Of a stretch of 64,000 nt of DNA, positions 39,108 through 47,421 are shown one piece after another. Origin of the DNA: Gemmatimonadota bacterium. GTDB lineage: Bacteria; Gemmatimonadota; Gemmatimonadetes; Gemmatimonadales; Gemmatimonadaceae. Where the stretch lies: positions 62,001 through 126,000 of the forward strand of contig JACPFW010000015.1 of NCBI GenBank assembly GCA_016182795.1, given 5' to 3'. A model generated the notes under the pieces. It saw only the letters and a list, made by a program, of their open reading frames with translations, ran no database searches and was not told where the DNA came from. A program made the position numbers and the translations under genes. The stretch's first letter is position 1, and each line of letters opens with the position of its first letter.

Positions 39108-39147
39108 CACGACCGCCGGCGCTCCCGCCGGCGGTCGTGTCGGTTTA
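39108..39147 (+). terminator. Terminator of the SusCD 2 group
   Basis: 14-bp perfect stem CACGACCGCCGGCG/CGCCGGCGGTCGTG with loop CTCC, followed by TCGGTTT. Confidence 0.85.
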
Positions 39148-39159
39148 CCGGAGCTCGTG

Positions 39160-39921
39160 ATGAGACTGTCCCCCCGACTCGTCGTCATCGTGGTCGGAAT
39201 CGTCGCAGTCGCCGTAGCGTCGCCGTTGAATGCGCAGGTCATTCGCGGAACGCTGCGATCGCAGACCAGTGCGCGAGCGATCGAACGGGCACGCGTCACG
39301 GCGCAGGCGCGGGACGGCCGAGTGATTGGCGAGGTGCTGGCCAACGACTCGGGAGCCTTCACGCTGCGCGTGGCGGCCAATGGCGCGCCCTTCACGCTGA
39401 CCGTGCGCCGCATCGGCATCGAGCCATCAACGACGTCCGAACTGCTGCTCGCGGCAACCGACACCGTGGAGTTCGAGTTGACGCTGCCGGAGACGCCCGT
39501 GCTGGGCGACACGGTGCGCGTCACCGGACGGCCGAGCATCAATGAAGAGCGGTATCAGGAAGCGAAACGGCACGGGTGGACGGTCTTCTCGCCGGCGGAG
39601 GTGGAGAAGCACCGCGAGCGCGTGAACAACGTGTACGACCTGCTGCGCTGGGCGGGAGCGAACAGCCTGGTGATCCCCACCCGCCACACCGAGTGTGTGC
39701 GCTCGGCGCGCTATCTGCCGGGAGACCGCCGCAACGACCGGTGCATGGTGTGGGTGGTGGACGGCCAGGTGCTGGGTCCGCTGCCCGTGCTGAATCCCCG
39801 CGACACGTATTTCATGGCGGTGCTCACCGCCTCGCAGTCGCTGATGCAGTACGGGGAGAAGGCGCCGTGGGGGGCGATCGTGCTGTACACGCGGATGAAC
39901 GGGGATCAAATCCATAAGTGA
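39160..39921 (+). CDS. Exported carboxypeptidase-D-regulatory plus plug-like protein without barrel (1)
   Basis: 253 residues. Signal peptide to about residue 25 (ASPLNAQ). Residues 27-110 resemble the carboxypeptidase-D regulatory sandwich found at the N-terminus of SusC proteins. Then comes a plug-like part: PETPVLGDTVRVTGR, FSPAEVEKHRERVNNVYDLLRW, MVWVVDGQVLGPLPVL, and a last strand GAIVLYTRM. The gene stops where the beta-barrel would begin. A GTG one codon upstream is also possible. A second such protein is at 57476. It has two or more Cys that may form a disulfide. Confidence 0.68.
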   Translation: MRLSPRLVVIVVGIVAVAVASPLNAQVIRGTLRSQTSARAIERARVTAQARDGRVIGEVLANDSGAFTLRVAANGAPFTLTVRRIGIEPSTTSELLLAATDTVEFELTLPETPVLGDTVRVTGRPSINEERYQEAKRHGWTVFSPAEVEKHRERVNNVYDLLRWAGANSLVIPTRHTECVRSARYLPGDRRNDRCMVWVVDGQVLGPLPVLNPRDTYFMAVLTASQSLMQYGEKAPWGAIVLYTRMNGDQIHK

Positions 39922-39922
39922 T

Positions 39923-39974
39923 GTGGTGCAGGGTGCAGAGGCAGAGTGTGGTGCCGGGGGCGGGGGCAGGGCGT
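39923..39974 (-). repeat. CACCCTG-type repeat, inverse orientation
   Basis: GGTGCAGGGTGC and G-rich words (complement of CACCCTGCACC) directly after the stop of the preceding gene, related to 15118-15188 and 22438-22453. The roughly 200 bp to the next gene hold nothing else recognised. Confidence 0.6.
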
Positions 39975-40128
39975 GTTTCTTGGACCGCTCTATAGTTGGA
40001 TGGTGGGAGCCGCCGGTTTGGACGGCGTTCTCCTTTGAGGTGGCGGGCACGTAACTTTCAGGTCGCGCGTTACGTAATACGACCTACGGCGCTGTGGTCG
40101 GGCGCCATCCCCCACCGGAGAAGTCACG

Positions 40129-40932
40129 ATGCTCATGGCGGTGCAAGCCGCCCTGCTGATGTCGGCGCTGATGGTGCAGGATCCCCAGATCCCTGCGCCT
40201 CGCGGTTATGTGAACGACTTCGCGGGTGTCGTGGGCGCTGATCGCGCCGCACGCATAGAACGCATCATCAACGACGTGCACACCAAGTCGGGTGGCGAGA
40301 TAGCGGTGGTCACGCTCGCCGACCTCGCTGGGCGCGACGTCGGCGAGGTGGCGCTGCAGATCGGCCGGCAGTGGAAAGTCGGTGCAGCCGCCGAGGTCGG
40401 TGACCAGCGGCGCAACGCCGGGGTGGTGATTCTGGTGGTGCCCAAGGAGACGAGCTCCGACGGGCGCGGGTACATCAGCATCCAGACCGGCAACGGGGTG
40501 GAGGGGTTCATCACCGACGCGCGGGCCGGCGACATCCGGCGCGACGCGATGCCGTTCCTGCGACAGGCTGACTACGGCGCCGCGCTCGAGATGATGACGC
40601 TGCGCGTGGCCGAGTCATTCGCGCGCGAGTTTGGTTTTGCGCTCGACACCTCGTTGGCCGCGCCGCGGGCGCCGCCGCAACGTCAGACGCAGGGATTTCC
40701 GCCGGGACTGTTCGTTCTCGGATTCATTATCCTGTTCCTCCTGCTGGGCGGGCGACGCGGCGGCAACGGGCTGTTCTGGTTCCTGCTCGGACAGGCCATG
40801 AGCAACGGACGGCACCGCGGCGGCGGATTTGGCGGCGGTGGCTTTGGCGGTGGCGGGTTTGGCGGAGGCGGCTTTGGCGGGTTCGGTGGCGGCGGTGGGT
40901 TCTCAGGCGGCGGCTCAAGCGGGAGCTGGTAA
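40129..40932 (+). CDS. TPM-domain membrane protein (YgcG family)
   Basis: 267 residues. N-terminal hydrophobic signal or anchor; TPM domain about 25-170 (GYVNDFAGVVGADRAARIERII, SGGEIAVVTLADLAGRDVGEVA, NAGVVILVVPKE, GVEGFITDARAGDI). A membrane helix lies near 190-207 (LFVLGFIILFLLLGG), followed by a Gly/Phe-rich tail of GGGFGG repeats. In many bacteria such proteins neighbour LemA, as here, with one gene between. The family role is unclear; membrane or photosystem repair is suggested for distant relatives. Confidence 0.88.
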   Translation: MLMAVQAALLMSALMVQDPQIPAPRGYVNDFAGVVGADRAARIERIINDVHTKSGGEIAVVTLADLAGRDVGEVALQIGRQWKVGAAAEVGDQRRNAGVVILVVPKETSSDGRGYISIQTGNGVEGFITDARAGDIRRDAMPFLRQADYGAALEMMTLRVAESFAREFGFALDTSLAAPRAPPQRQTQGFPPGLFVLGFIILFLLLGGRRGGNGLFWFLLGQAMSNGRHRGGGFGGGGFGGGGFGGGGFGGFGGGGGFSGGGSSGSW

Positions 40933-40933
40933 C

Positions 40934-41656
40934 ATGGCCAAGATGACGCTCGACACATTGGTGGAGCAGCTGCGCGCGGCGCACGGTGACGCGCTGGAGG
41001 CCGTGGTGCTGTACGGCTCGGCCGCGCGGCACGCCGGTCCGCCGGCGGGGACAATCGACGTGCTGGTGATCGTGCGCGCGCTGCAGGACAGCGCGCTGCA
41101 CGCCGCCGGTGAGGCGACGCGCGCGTGGATGAAGGCCGGCCACCCGGCGCCGCTGACGCTCACGTCGGCGGAGTGGCGCACGAGCGCCGATGTCTTTGCC
41201 ATGGAGTACGCCGACATCCTGGCGGTGCACCGCGTGCTGTACGGCGCGCTGCACACAGAGGGGATTGCGGTGTCACCCGGCGATTTGCGCCTGCAGCTCG
41301 AGCGCGAGGTGATGGGCAAGCTCATCCAGCTGCGGCGCGAGATGCAGGCGCGTTACGGCGACGGCGCGGCGCAGCGCGCGCTGCTCGAGGCGGCGCACGG
41401 CACGGTGTTCGCCATCTTCCGGGCGGCCCTGCGCCTGACGGACGGTTTGGCGGCGCCGTATCACGATTCGGAGGCGGTGGCGCGCGACGTGGCGGCGAAG
41501 GCCGGGTTTGATGCGGCACCGTTTTTGGCGCTAATCGGGCATCGGCGCGGTACGGCGAAGATCACGGACAAGGACGCGGCACGTGTGCTGCGGGGATGCC
41601 ATGACGGACTGGAGCGGATGGCGGGGTGGCTGGACTCGATAGACGGTAGAAGGTAG
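40934..41656 (+). CDS. Nucleotidyltransferase-fold protein with degenerate active site
   Basis: 240 residues. It starts 1 bp after the TPM stop. VVLYGSAARHAGPPAGTIDVLVIV matches the GS-x(n)-DxD region of polymerase-beta-type nucleotidyltransferases, but the second Asp is replaced (IDVLV). The C-terminal half is helical, with a HEPN- or substrate-domain-like look (GKLIQLRREMQARYG). It may therefore bind a partner or nucleotide without transfer. The stop lies inside heptad repeats. Confidence 0.65.
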   Translation: MAKMTLDTLVEQLRAAHGDALEAVVLYGSAARHAGPPAGTIDVLVIVRALQDSALHAAGEATRAWMKAGHPAPLTLTSAEWRTSADVFAMEYADILAVHRVLYGALHTEGIAVSPGDLRLQLEREVMGKLIQLRREMQARYGDGAAQRALLEAAHGTVFAIFRAALRLTDGLAAPYHDSEAVARDVAAKAGFDAAPFLALIGHRRGTAKITDKDAARVLRGCHDGLERMAGWLDSIDGRR

Positions 41657-41665
41657 AAGGCAGGG
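41638..41665 (+). repeat. 7-nt tandem repeats supplying the stop of the nucleotidyltransferase-like gene
   Basis: GATAGAC, GGTAGAA, GGTAGAA, GGCAGGG. The last codons of the gene (DGRR-stop) are encoded by the repeat itself. Confidence 0.75.
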
Positions 41666-41703
41666 CCAAGCAGTTTCCCTTTTCCTCACGGAGTGAATGA
41701 CAG

Positions 41704-42270
41704 ATGCTACGTCGCGGTTTGCTCCTCCTGCTCCCGTTGTTCCTTGCGGGATGCGGGTACAACACGATTCAGAGCTACGACGAAGCGGCCGCGAAGGCCA
41801 AGCAGAACGTCGAAGTGCAGTTGCAGCGTAGGGCTGACCTGGTGCCGAACCTGGTGAACACGGTGAAGGGCTTCGCCCAGCAGGAGCAGGACGTGTTCGT
41901 GAAGGTGACCGAGGCCCGCGCCGGGCTGGCGGGCGCCATCAAGGGCGGCAACATGGGTGAGATGGCGAACGCGAACCAGGAACTGTCGGGCGCGCTGAGC
42001 CGGCTGATGGTGACGGTCGAGGCGTATCCGCAACTCAAGTCGGACCAGAACTTCCTGCAGCTGCAGGATGAGCTGACCGGCACTGAGAACCGCATTGCCG
42101 TAGCCCGCAAGGACTACAACGACGCGGTGGGGACGTACAACGCGTACATCCGCAAGTTCCCGCAGGTGCTGACGGCCAAGGTGACGGGCGCGAAGGCGCG
42201 CGATTACTTCGAGGTGACGAATGCGGCGGCGCGTGAAGCGCCGACGGTGGACTTTACCAAGAAGCCGTAG
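41704..42270 (+). CDS. LemA-family lipoprotein
   Basis: 188 residues. Lipobox LAGC (Cys17). The LemA core follows: YNTIQSYDEAAAKAKQNVEVQLQRRADLVPNLVNTVKG (about 19-56), then the long four-helix bundle with LQLQDELTGTENRIAVARKDYNDAVGTYN. LemA proteins are membrane-anchored with periplasmic helices; their role is poorly known but they are often beside TPM proteins, as here. The 3' end is followed by three 11-nt repeats and a terminator. Confidence 0.93.
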   Translation: MLRRGLLLLLPLFLAGCGYNTIQSYDEAAAKAKQNVEVQLQRRADLVPNLVNTVKGFAQQEQDVFVKVTEARAGLAGAIKGGNMGEMANANQELSGALSRLMVTVEAYPQLKSDQNFLQLQDELTGTENRIAVARKDYNDAVGTYNAYIRKFPQVLTAKVTGAKARDYFEVTNAAAREAPTVDFTKKP

Positions 42271-42277
42271 GGAACAG

Positions 42278-42310
42278 AGAGAAAGCAGAGAGAAAGCAGA
42301 GAAGAAGCAG
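42278..42310 (+). repeat. Three 11-nt tandem repeats after lemA
   Basis: AGAGAAAGCAG twice and AGAAGAAGCAG, starting 7 bp after the stop and ending two bases before the terminator stem. A variant of the AGAGACAACAG family with the same 11-nt period. Confidence 0.85.
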
Positions 42311-42312
42311 AG

Positions 42313-42346
42313 CAAGCCGCGTCCGTGAGGACGCGGCTTGTTGCTT
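42313..42346 (+). terminator. Terminator of lemA
   Basis: 12-bp perfect stem CAAGCCGCGTCC/GGACGCGGCTTG with loop GTGA, followed by TTGCTT. Confidence 0.85.
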
Positions 42347-42421
42347 CGCTCGGCAATGCCTAATTCGGGATTTGTACGGCAGTCGGTTTGCCGCTCGGCG
42401 TTGGTGGGCTAAATTGGCCGG

Positions 42422-43423
42422 ATGCCTCGCCGCTGGACCATTCTGATCGTGCCGCACGGCACCGACTCGCCCAAGAGCTACGAGGTGGGCGAGCGGCGCG
42501 TGCGCGCGCTGGTGGGCCTGGCGGTGGTCCTGACGCTGCTGGTCGTCGCGGCCGTGGCGGTGCTCTTCACGCCGTGGGCGACGCCGTCGGCGCGGATGGC
42601 GGCGCGCGAGAATGCGAGGCTGGAGGGCGAACTCGCGGCTATTGATCGGCGTTTGCAGGCACTGGTCGATACGATCGCGATGATCGAGCAGCAGGACCAG
42701 CGCATCCGCACGCTGGCGGGCATCGACCCGGATTCGACGGGTGAGGTGGCCGAGAAGGAGCTGGCGACCGTTGGCGGCGGGGCAGCCGATGCGGCTCGTG
42801 CTCAGGGCGCCGGCATCGTGGGCCCCGTGTTGACGTCGATCGGCACGGCGGAGGCCACGCCGCGACGCTTCGCCAGCAAGCCGTTCCTTGGTCGCCTGGG
42901 CTTTGGCGGCAGTCGGCCCGATCTGGAACGCATGCTGCAGCGGGCGACGGAACTGTCGGCGAGCTTCCGCGCGGTGAGCGACACCCTGGTGCTGCACGCG
43001 GAGCGGATGGCGAACCTGCCGTCGATCATGCCGACCGCCGGGTGGCTCACGAGCCAGTTCTCGCGCAGTCGCTTCCATCCGATCCTGCACTTGTCGCGCG
43101 CGCACGAGGGCGTGGATGTGGTGGCCCCAATGGGCTCGCCGATCGTCGCGCCAGCCGCGGGACGCGTGATCAAGGCGCAGCGGGAACAGGGCTACGGTCT
43201 GATGGTGCAGATCGACCACGGCAACGGACTGGTGACTATCTACGCGCACGCGTCCAAGCTGCTGGTGTCGGTGGGGCAGCGCGTGGTACGCGGCCAGATG
43301 ATCGCCAAGGTGGGCAACTCCGGGCTGAGCACGGGGCCGCACCTACACTACGAGATTCTGCGCAACGGCAAGCCGATGGATCCGCTGACGTATGTGATGC
43401 CGGCGGGAAAAATTACCGACTAG
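42422..43423 (+). CDS. Membrane-anchored M23 (LytM/NlpD-type) peptidase
   Basis: 333 residues. One membrane helix (about 28-50), then a coiled-coil segment (ARLEGELAAIDRRLQALVDTI). The C-terminal LytM domain (about 215-325) has HEGVDVVAPMGSPIVAP (His and Asp zinc ligands) and HLHYEI (HxH), so the zinc site is complete. It cuts peptidoglycan cross-bridges or activates other wall enzymes. The coiled coil fits a divisome- or elongation-linked role. It ends before a 77-bp repeat array. Confidence 0.92.
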   Translation: MPRRWTILIVPHGTDSPKSYEVGERRVRALVGLAVVLTLLVVAAVAVLFTPWATPSARMAARENARLEGELAAIDRRLQALVDTIAMIEQQDQRIRTLAGIDPDSTGEVAEKELATVGGGAADAARAQGAGIVGPVLTSIGTAEATPRRFASKPFLGRLGFGGSRPDLERMLQRATELSASFRAVSDTLVLHAERMANLPSIMPTAGWLTSQFSRSRFHPILHLSRAHEGVDVVAPMGSPIVAPAAGRVIKAQREQGYGLMVQIDHGNGLVTIYAHASKLLVSVGQRVVRGQMIAKVGNSGLSTGPHLHYEILRNGKPMDPLTYVMPAGKITD

Positions 43424-43431
43424 CGTCGGAG

Positions 43432-43508
43432 AGAGACAACAGAGAAACAACAGAGAAACAACAGAGAAACAACAGAGAAACAACAGAGAAACAACAGAGA
43501 AACAACAG
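43432..43508 (+). repeat. Seven 11-nt tandem repeats after the M23 gene
   Basis: One AGAGACAACAG and six AGAAACAACAG in perfect 11-nt register, starting 8 bp after the stop and ending on the first base of the terminator stem. Confidence 0.95.
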
Positions 43509-43537
43509 AGGGGTGCGGCGTTGGCGCGGCACCCCTC
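43508..43537. terminator. Two-way terminator between the M23 gene (+) and metG (-)
   Basis: 13-bp stem with one mismatch (43508-43520 / 43525-43537), loop TTGG. On the minus strand it is followed by the T-rich complement of the 11-nt repeats. Confidence 0.75.
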
Positions 43538-43549
43538 GGTCGTATCTGC

Positions 43550-45115
43550 TTATTGTGCGGCTTTCGCGGGTGGCTCGGGTTTGGGGAACAACGGATCGCC
43601 CTTCGTCACCTTCCAGCCGCCGACATCGATTGGTGAGTCGAGGCGTACCGCCGCGACGTCGCCGGCGCCGCCGAGCTGCTGCCAGAGCGCCTGCATCTTG
43701 TGCGGCATGATGGGGGCGAGCCAGGCGGCACAGTGCGCGATGGACGACGCCAGCGTGGCGAGCACGACATCGAGCGCCGCCGCGTTGGCCGGGTCCTTGG
43801 CCAGTGCCCACGGCTGCGTGCGCTGGATGTACTCGTTGGTGCGGCGCGCGTTGTCCATCAGCGCGGCGATCGCCTCGTGGGGACGATGACGCCGGTCGCC
43901 GTCGACGGCCGCGCGCGCCTGGGCGAGTGCCGCCTGATGCGCGGTGGACAGCTCGGGCTCTGGCGTGACACTGGGCACGACACCGGCGCGGTACTTCTCG
44001 ATCATCGCGATCGACCGGCTGGCGAGATTGCCGAGCGTGTTGGCGAGGTCGCTGTTGTACACCTCCTCGAAGCGCTCCCACGAGAATGAGCCGTCACCGT
44101 CGTACGGCACGTCGCGCAGCAGGTAATAGCGGAAGGCATCGACGCCGTAGCGGTCGATCGCCTCGTCGAGCGTGAGCTTGACGCCGGCTGACTTGGAAAA
44201 GCGTTCACCGCCGAGTGAGATGAAGCCGTGGGCCCAGACCTGCGCGGGGAGGGGCTCGCCGGCGGCCATCAGCATGGCGGGCCAGATGACGGTGTGGAAG
44301 CGGGTGATGTCCTTGCCAATCACGTGCAGGTTGGCCGGCCACGCCGCCTTCTGCTCGAAGCCGGGGAAGAAGCGCGCCGTCCAGTAGTTGGGGAGCGCGT
44401 CAAACCAGACGTACGTGGTTTGCGTGTCGCCGCCGGACAGCGGGCGAGGGAAGGGAACGCCCCAGTCGAAGCGCGAGCGGCTGGCGGAGATGTCGTCGAG
44501 CCCCTGCTCGAGGAGCTGGAGGATCTCGTTGCGGCGGCTGTCGGGCTGCAGGAACGACGGCTGGTCGGCGAAGAGCTGCTTGAGGCGGTCGGTGTACGCG
44601 GACAACCGGAAGAACCAGTTGTGCTCGGTCACTTCCTCGAGCGTGCGGGTGGGATGCACGGCGCACTTGCCGTCGACGATGTCGGCCGGCTGCTTGAAGC
44701 TCTCGCATCCCACGCAATACAGGCCGGTGTACGAGCGCTCATAGAAATTGCGCTGGGCCTCGGGGAGCTTGGCGTCGGCGGCGAAGATCTGCTCGATGAG
44801 CCGACGCACGGCATCCTTGTGCTCGGGCGACGTGGTGCGGATGAACTGGTCATACGACACGCCGAGTCGTTTCCACATCGCCTGGAAGATGGCGGCGATG
44901 TTGTCGACGAACTGCTGCGGCGGCATCCCCTGCTTTTCCGCCGTCTGCGCCACCTTCTGGCCGTGCTCGTCCATGCCGATGAGCAAGTGCACATCGTAGC
45001 CGAGCTGGCGATGAAAGCGGGCGATCGCGTCGGCGCCGACCTTCTCGAGGGCGTGGCCGAGGTGTGGCTCGCCGTTGGCGTAGTCAATGGCGGTGGTCAG
45101 GAAGAAACGAGGCAC
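43550..45115 (-). CDS. metG: Methionyl-tRNA synthetase
   Basis: 521 residues from a GTG. HIGH-type motif PHLGH (17-21) and KMSKS-type motif RFSKS (in GGERFSKSAGVKL). The connective region has CVGC and a later single Cys, so a reduced zinc knuckle is likely. The anticodon domain has PWALAKDP. No C-terminal tRNA-binding (TRBD) extension is present, giving a short MetG1 form. The ricT stop is 3 bp upstream, and metG and ricT are also near neighbours in Bacillus. Confidence 0.96.
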   Translation of the reverse strand: MPRFFLTTAIDYANGEPHLGHALEKVGADAIARFHRQLGYDVHLLIGMDEHGQKVAQTAEKQGMPPQQFVDNIAAIFQAMWKRLGVSYDQFIRTTSPEHKDAVRRLIEQIFAADAKLPEAQRNFYERSYTGLYCVGCESFKQPADIVDGKCAVHPTRTLEEVTEHNWFFRLSAYTDRLKQLFADQPSFLQPDSRRNEILQLLEQGLDDISASRSRFDWGVPFPRPLSGGDTQTTYVWFDALPNYWTARFFPGFEQKAAWPANLHVIGKDITRFHTVIWPAMLMAAGEPLPAQVWAHGFISLGGERFSKSAGVKLTLDEAIDRYGVDAFRYYLLRDVPYDGDGSFSWERFEEVYNSDLANTLGNLASRSIAMIEKYRAGVVPSVTPEPELSTAHQAALAQARAAVDGDRRHRPHEAIAALMDNARRTNEYIQRTQPWALAKDPANAAALDVVLATLASSIAHCAAWLAPIMPHKMQALWQQLGGAGDVAAVRLDSPIDVGGWKVTKGDPLFPKPEPPAKAAQ

Positions 45116-45118
45116 AGG

Positions 45119-46453
45119 TCAGTCGTCAGAGTTCGAGGAGGGCGCGTCGCCGTTCTGGCCGCCCGGCGGCCGATCGCCGCGATGCCGCCGCCCGCCGCGA
45201 CGGCCGCGGCGCCGGCGTCCGCGGCGCTCATCGCCATCGGCGGAGCCCGACGGCGCGCCGTTTGCCGAATGGTCGTTGGCGGGCGGCGCGTCAGTCGAAG
45301 CGACGGGCGGCGCGACGATGGGCGCCTGTTGATCGCGCGGATGCTCCGGGCGCGACGCGGGGCGCGCGTCGGACCGGGAGTGCTGGCGGTCGTCGGGGCG
45401 TCGTGACGGTTGTGCGTCGGGGCGCGAGGTCGGCCGGCGCTCGCGGTTGCCATCGCGCGGGCCGGGGCGGGCTGGCGCGCGACCGGCGTCCGGCGCGTCG
45501 GTGCGCGGCTTGCGCGGCGGCTCGGCGCGGCGCAGCGACACGGTGTTCGTGCGGTCGACGAACTCCTCGTGTTCGCTGTCCTGCTCGACGTCATGCGGCT
45601 CATCATCCACCGGCATGACTTCGCCGGCGAGTTCGCGCTTGAACTGCGCGAGGGAAATGGTGCGCACGTCGCCGCCGGGGTTCCGGAGCGTGACGAGGTC
45701 GCGGAAGATGTCGGTGGCGTCGACCTTCTCTTCCCCCGCGAGCGTCTGCACGATCTTGCCCTGCTTGGGGAAGCGCTTGCGGGCCTGCACGTAGAACTCG
45801 TGCTCGTATCGCAGGCAGCACATCAGGCGGCCGCAGGCGCCGGAGATCTGCGTTGGCGTGATCGTCGAGAGGCGCTGCTCCTTGGCGAGCGACGTCTTGA
45901 CGGGAAGCAGTTCCGGAAGCCAGGCGGCGGAGCAGAGTTGGCGGCCGCAGTGTCCAACGCCATCGAGCCGCTTGGCCTCGTCGCGCGGGCCAATGTGCCA
46001 CATCTGCACGCGCACGCCAAAGTGCCCTTCGAGCTGCCGCACGAGCGCGCGGAAATCCACGCGCTCCTCGGCCGTGAAGTAGAACGTCAGGCGGCGGCGG
46101 TCCCACTGCCACTCGGCGTCGGAGATCTTCATCTGCAAGTTGAGCGCGCGCGCCTTCTGCACGGCGAAGCGGCGCGCGGTCTCATCGTCGGCGCGCAGGG
46201 CGGTGGCGCGGTCGACGTCCTCGGCCGTGGCCAGGCGCAGGGCGGCCTTGTACGGCTCGCGCTGCTCCTTTCCGTGCGTGGTGCCGGCCTTGCGCCGTTC
46301 CGCGAGGTCGCCGGTGGCGTGCACGCGGCCGAAATCCTCGCCGCGCTCGACCTCGACGATGATGGCGGCCTTTTCCGGCGGCGGCGCTTCGAACGCCCAG
46401 CGGAAAAACTCGCGGCGATTGCCCTTGAAGGCGACTTCGATCAGGTGCTCCAC
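45119..46453 (-). CDS. ricT: RicT (YaaT/PSP1-domain) family protein with long basic C-terminal tail
   Basis: 444 residues. The PSP1 domain occupies about 1-270: IKGNRREFFRWAF-type start, EERVDFRALVRQLEGHFGVRVQM, GVGHCGRQLCSAAWLPEL and GACGRLMCCLRYEHEFY. The Cys cluster (C-x4-C, CGR-x2-CC) matches RicT, which in Bacillus binds Fe-S clusters with RicA/RicF and steers RNase Y and phosphorelay. The C-terminal 150 residues are disordered, with runs of Arg, Pro, Ser and Gly (RRGRRRRGRRGGRRHRG) that suggest RNA binding and are far longer than in the Bacillus protein. It lies between accA and metG on one transcript. Confidence 0.9.
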   Translation of the reverse strand: MEHLIEVAFKGNRREFFRWAFEAPPPEKAAIIVEVERGEDFGRVHATGDLAERRKAGTTHGKEQREPYKAALRLATAEDVDRATALRADDETARRFAVQKARALNLQMKISDAEWQWDRRRLTFYFTAEERVDFRALVRQLEGHFGVRVQMWHIGPRDEAKRLDGVGHCGRQLCSAAWLPELLPVKTSLAKEQRLSTITPTQISGACGRLMCCLRYEHEFYVQARKRFPKQGKIVQTLAGEEKVDATDIFRDLVTLRNPGGDVRTISLAQFKRELAGEVMPVDDEPHDVEQDSEHEEFVDRTNTVSLRRAEPPRKPRTDAPDAGRAPARPGPRDGNRERRPTSRPDAQPSRRPDDRQHSRSDARPASRPEHPRDQQAPIVAPPVASTDAPPANDHSANGAPSGSADGDERRGRRRRGRRGGRRHRGDRPPGGQNGDAPSSNSDD

Positions 46454-46454
46454 G

Positions 46455-47420
46455 CTACTCCTCGAACTGGCCCATCTTCATGAACTTCTCGCGCCGGCGG
46501 CGGACCAGCTTTTCCGGCTTGAGCTTGCGCAGCTCCTCGAGGTGCTCCGAGATGTGGTCCTTGAGCGTGGCCGCGGCGGCGGCGTGGTCGGCGTGCGCGC
46601 CGCCCTCTGGTTCGGGCAGGATGTCATCGATGACGCCGAGTTCGAGCAGGTCGGGGGCGGTGATGCGCAGGGCGCTTGCGGCGCGTTCGCGCATCTCGGG
46701 GCTCTTGCCGTCCTTCCACAAGATGGCCGCGCACCCTTCGACGGTGATGACCGAATAGACCGAGTGCTCGAACATCAGGACGCGGTCGGCCACGCCGAGC
46801 GCGAGCGCGCCGCCGGACCCGCCCTCGCCGATGACGGTGGCGACGATGGGTACCTGCAGTTCGCTCATGGCGAACAGGTTGCGCGCGATCGCCTCGCTCT
46901 GCCCGCGCTCCTCGGCGCCAAGTCCGGCCCAGGCGCCCGGTGTATCGATGAATGTGAGCACGGGGACGTGGAACTTCTCGGCGAGCTTCATCAGCCGCAG
47001 CGCCTTGCGATACCCCTCGGGGTGAGGCATGCCGAAGTTGCGATGGATGTTCTCCTTGGTGTCGCGGCCGCGCTGGTGGCCGATGATCATGACGGTTTCG
47101 CCGTCGAGCCGGGCCCAGCCGCCAACAATGGCGGCATCGTCGCGGAAGGCGCGTTCGCCGTGCAGTTCGAGGAAGTCGGTGAAGCAGAGCTTCACATAGT
47201 CGAGCGTGAACGGGCGCCGCGAATTGCGCGCGACCATCACCTTCTGCACCGGCGTAAGGTTGCGGTACACCTCGCGCCGCAGGGTGCTCAGCTTGTGCTC
47301 GAGCGGCGCGAGCTCGGCGGTGATGTTGATGCTCTGCTCGGTGGAGCTGCGGCGCATTTCCTCGATCTGCCGCTCCAGCTCGAGAATTGGCTTCTCGAAT
47401 TCCAGCGCTGAACTGCCCAT
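46455..47420 (-). CDS. accA: Acetyl-CoA carboxylase carboxyltransferase subunit alpha
   Basis: 321 residues, the usual length. First step of fatty-acid synthesis, with AccD. N-terminal helix LEFEKPILELERQIEEMRR; HQRGRDTKENIHRNFGMPHPEGYRKALRLM; PGAWAGLGAEERGQSEAIARN and GEGGSGGALALGVADRVLM, the oxyanion and CoA-binding loops. The ATG at 47420 begins MGSSALEFEKP; longer frames overlap dnaE. It follows the dnaE stop by 1 bp, and dnaE-accA adjacency is widespread, including E. coli. Confidence 0.97.
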   Translation of the reverse strand: MGSSALEFEKPILELERQIEEMRRSSTEQSINITAELAPLEHKLSTLRREVYRNLTPVQKVMVARNSRRPFTLDYVKLCFTDFLELHGERAFRDDAAIVGGWARLDGETVMIIGHQRGRDTKENIHRNFGMPHPEGYRKALRLMKLAEKFHVPVLTFIDTPGAWAGLGAEERGQSEAIARNLFAMSELQVPIVATVIGEGGSGGALALGVADRVLMFEHSVYSVITVEGCAAILWKDGKSPEMRERAASALRITAPDLLELGVIDDILPEPEGGAHADHAAAAATLKDHISEHLEELRKLKPEKLVRRRREKFMKMGQFEE

Positions 47421-47421
47421 G

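Noticed and set aside
43432-43508. CRISPR array or plasmid iterons
   Set aside because: The units are contiguous with no spacers, there are no cas or rep genes nearby, and the arrays end at terminators.
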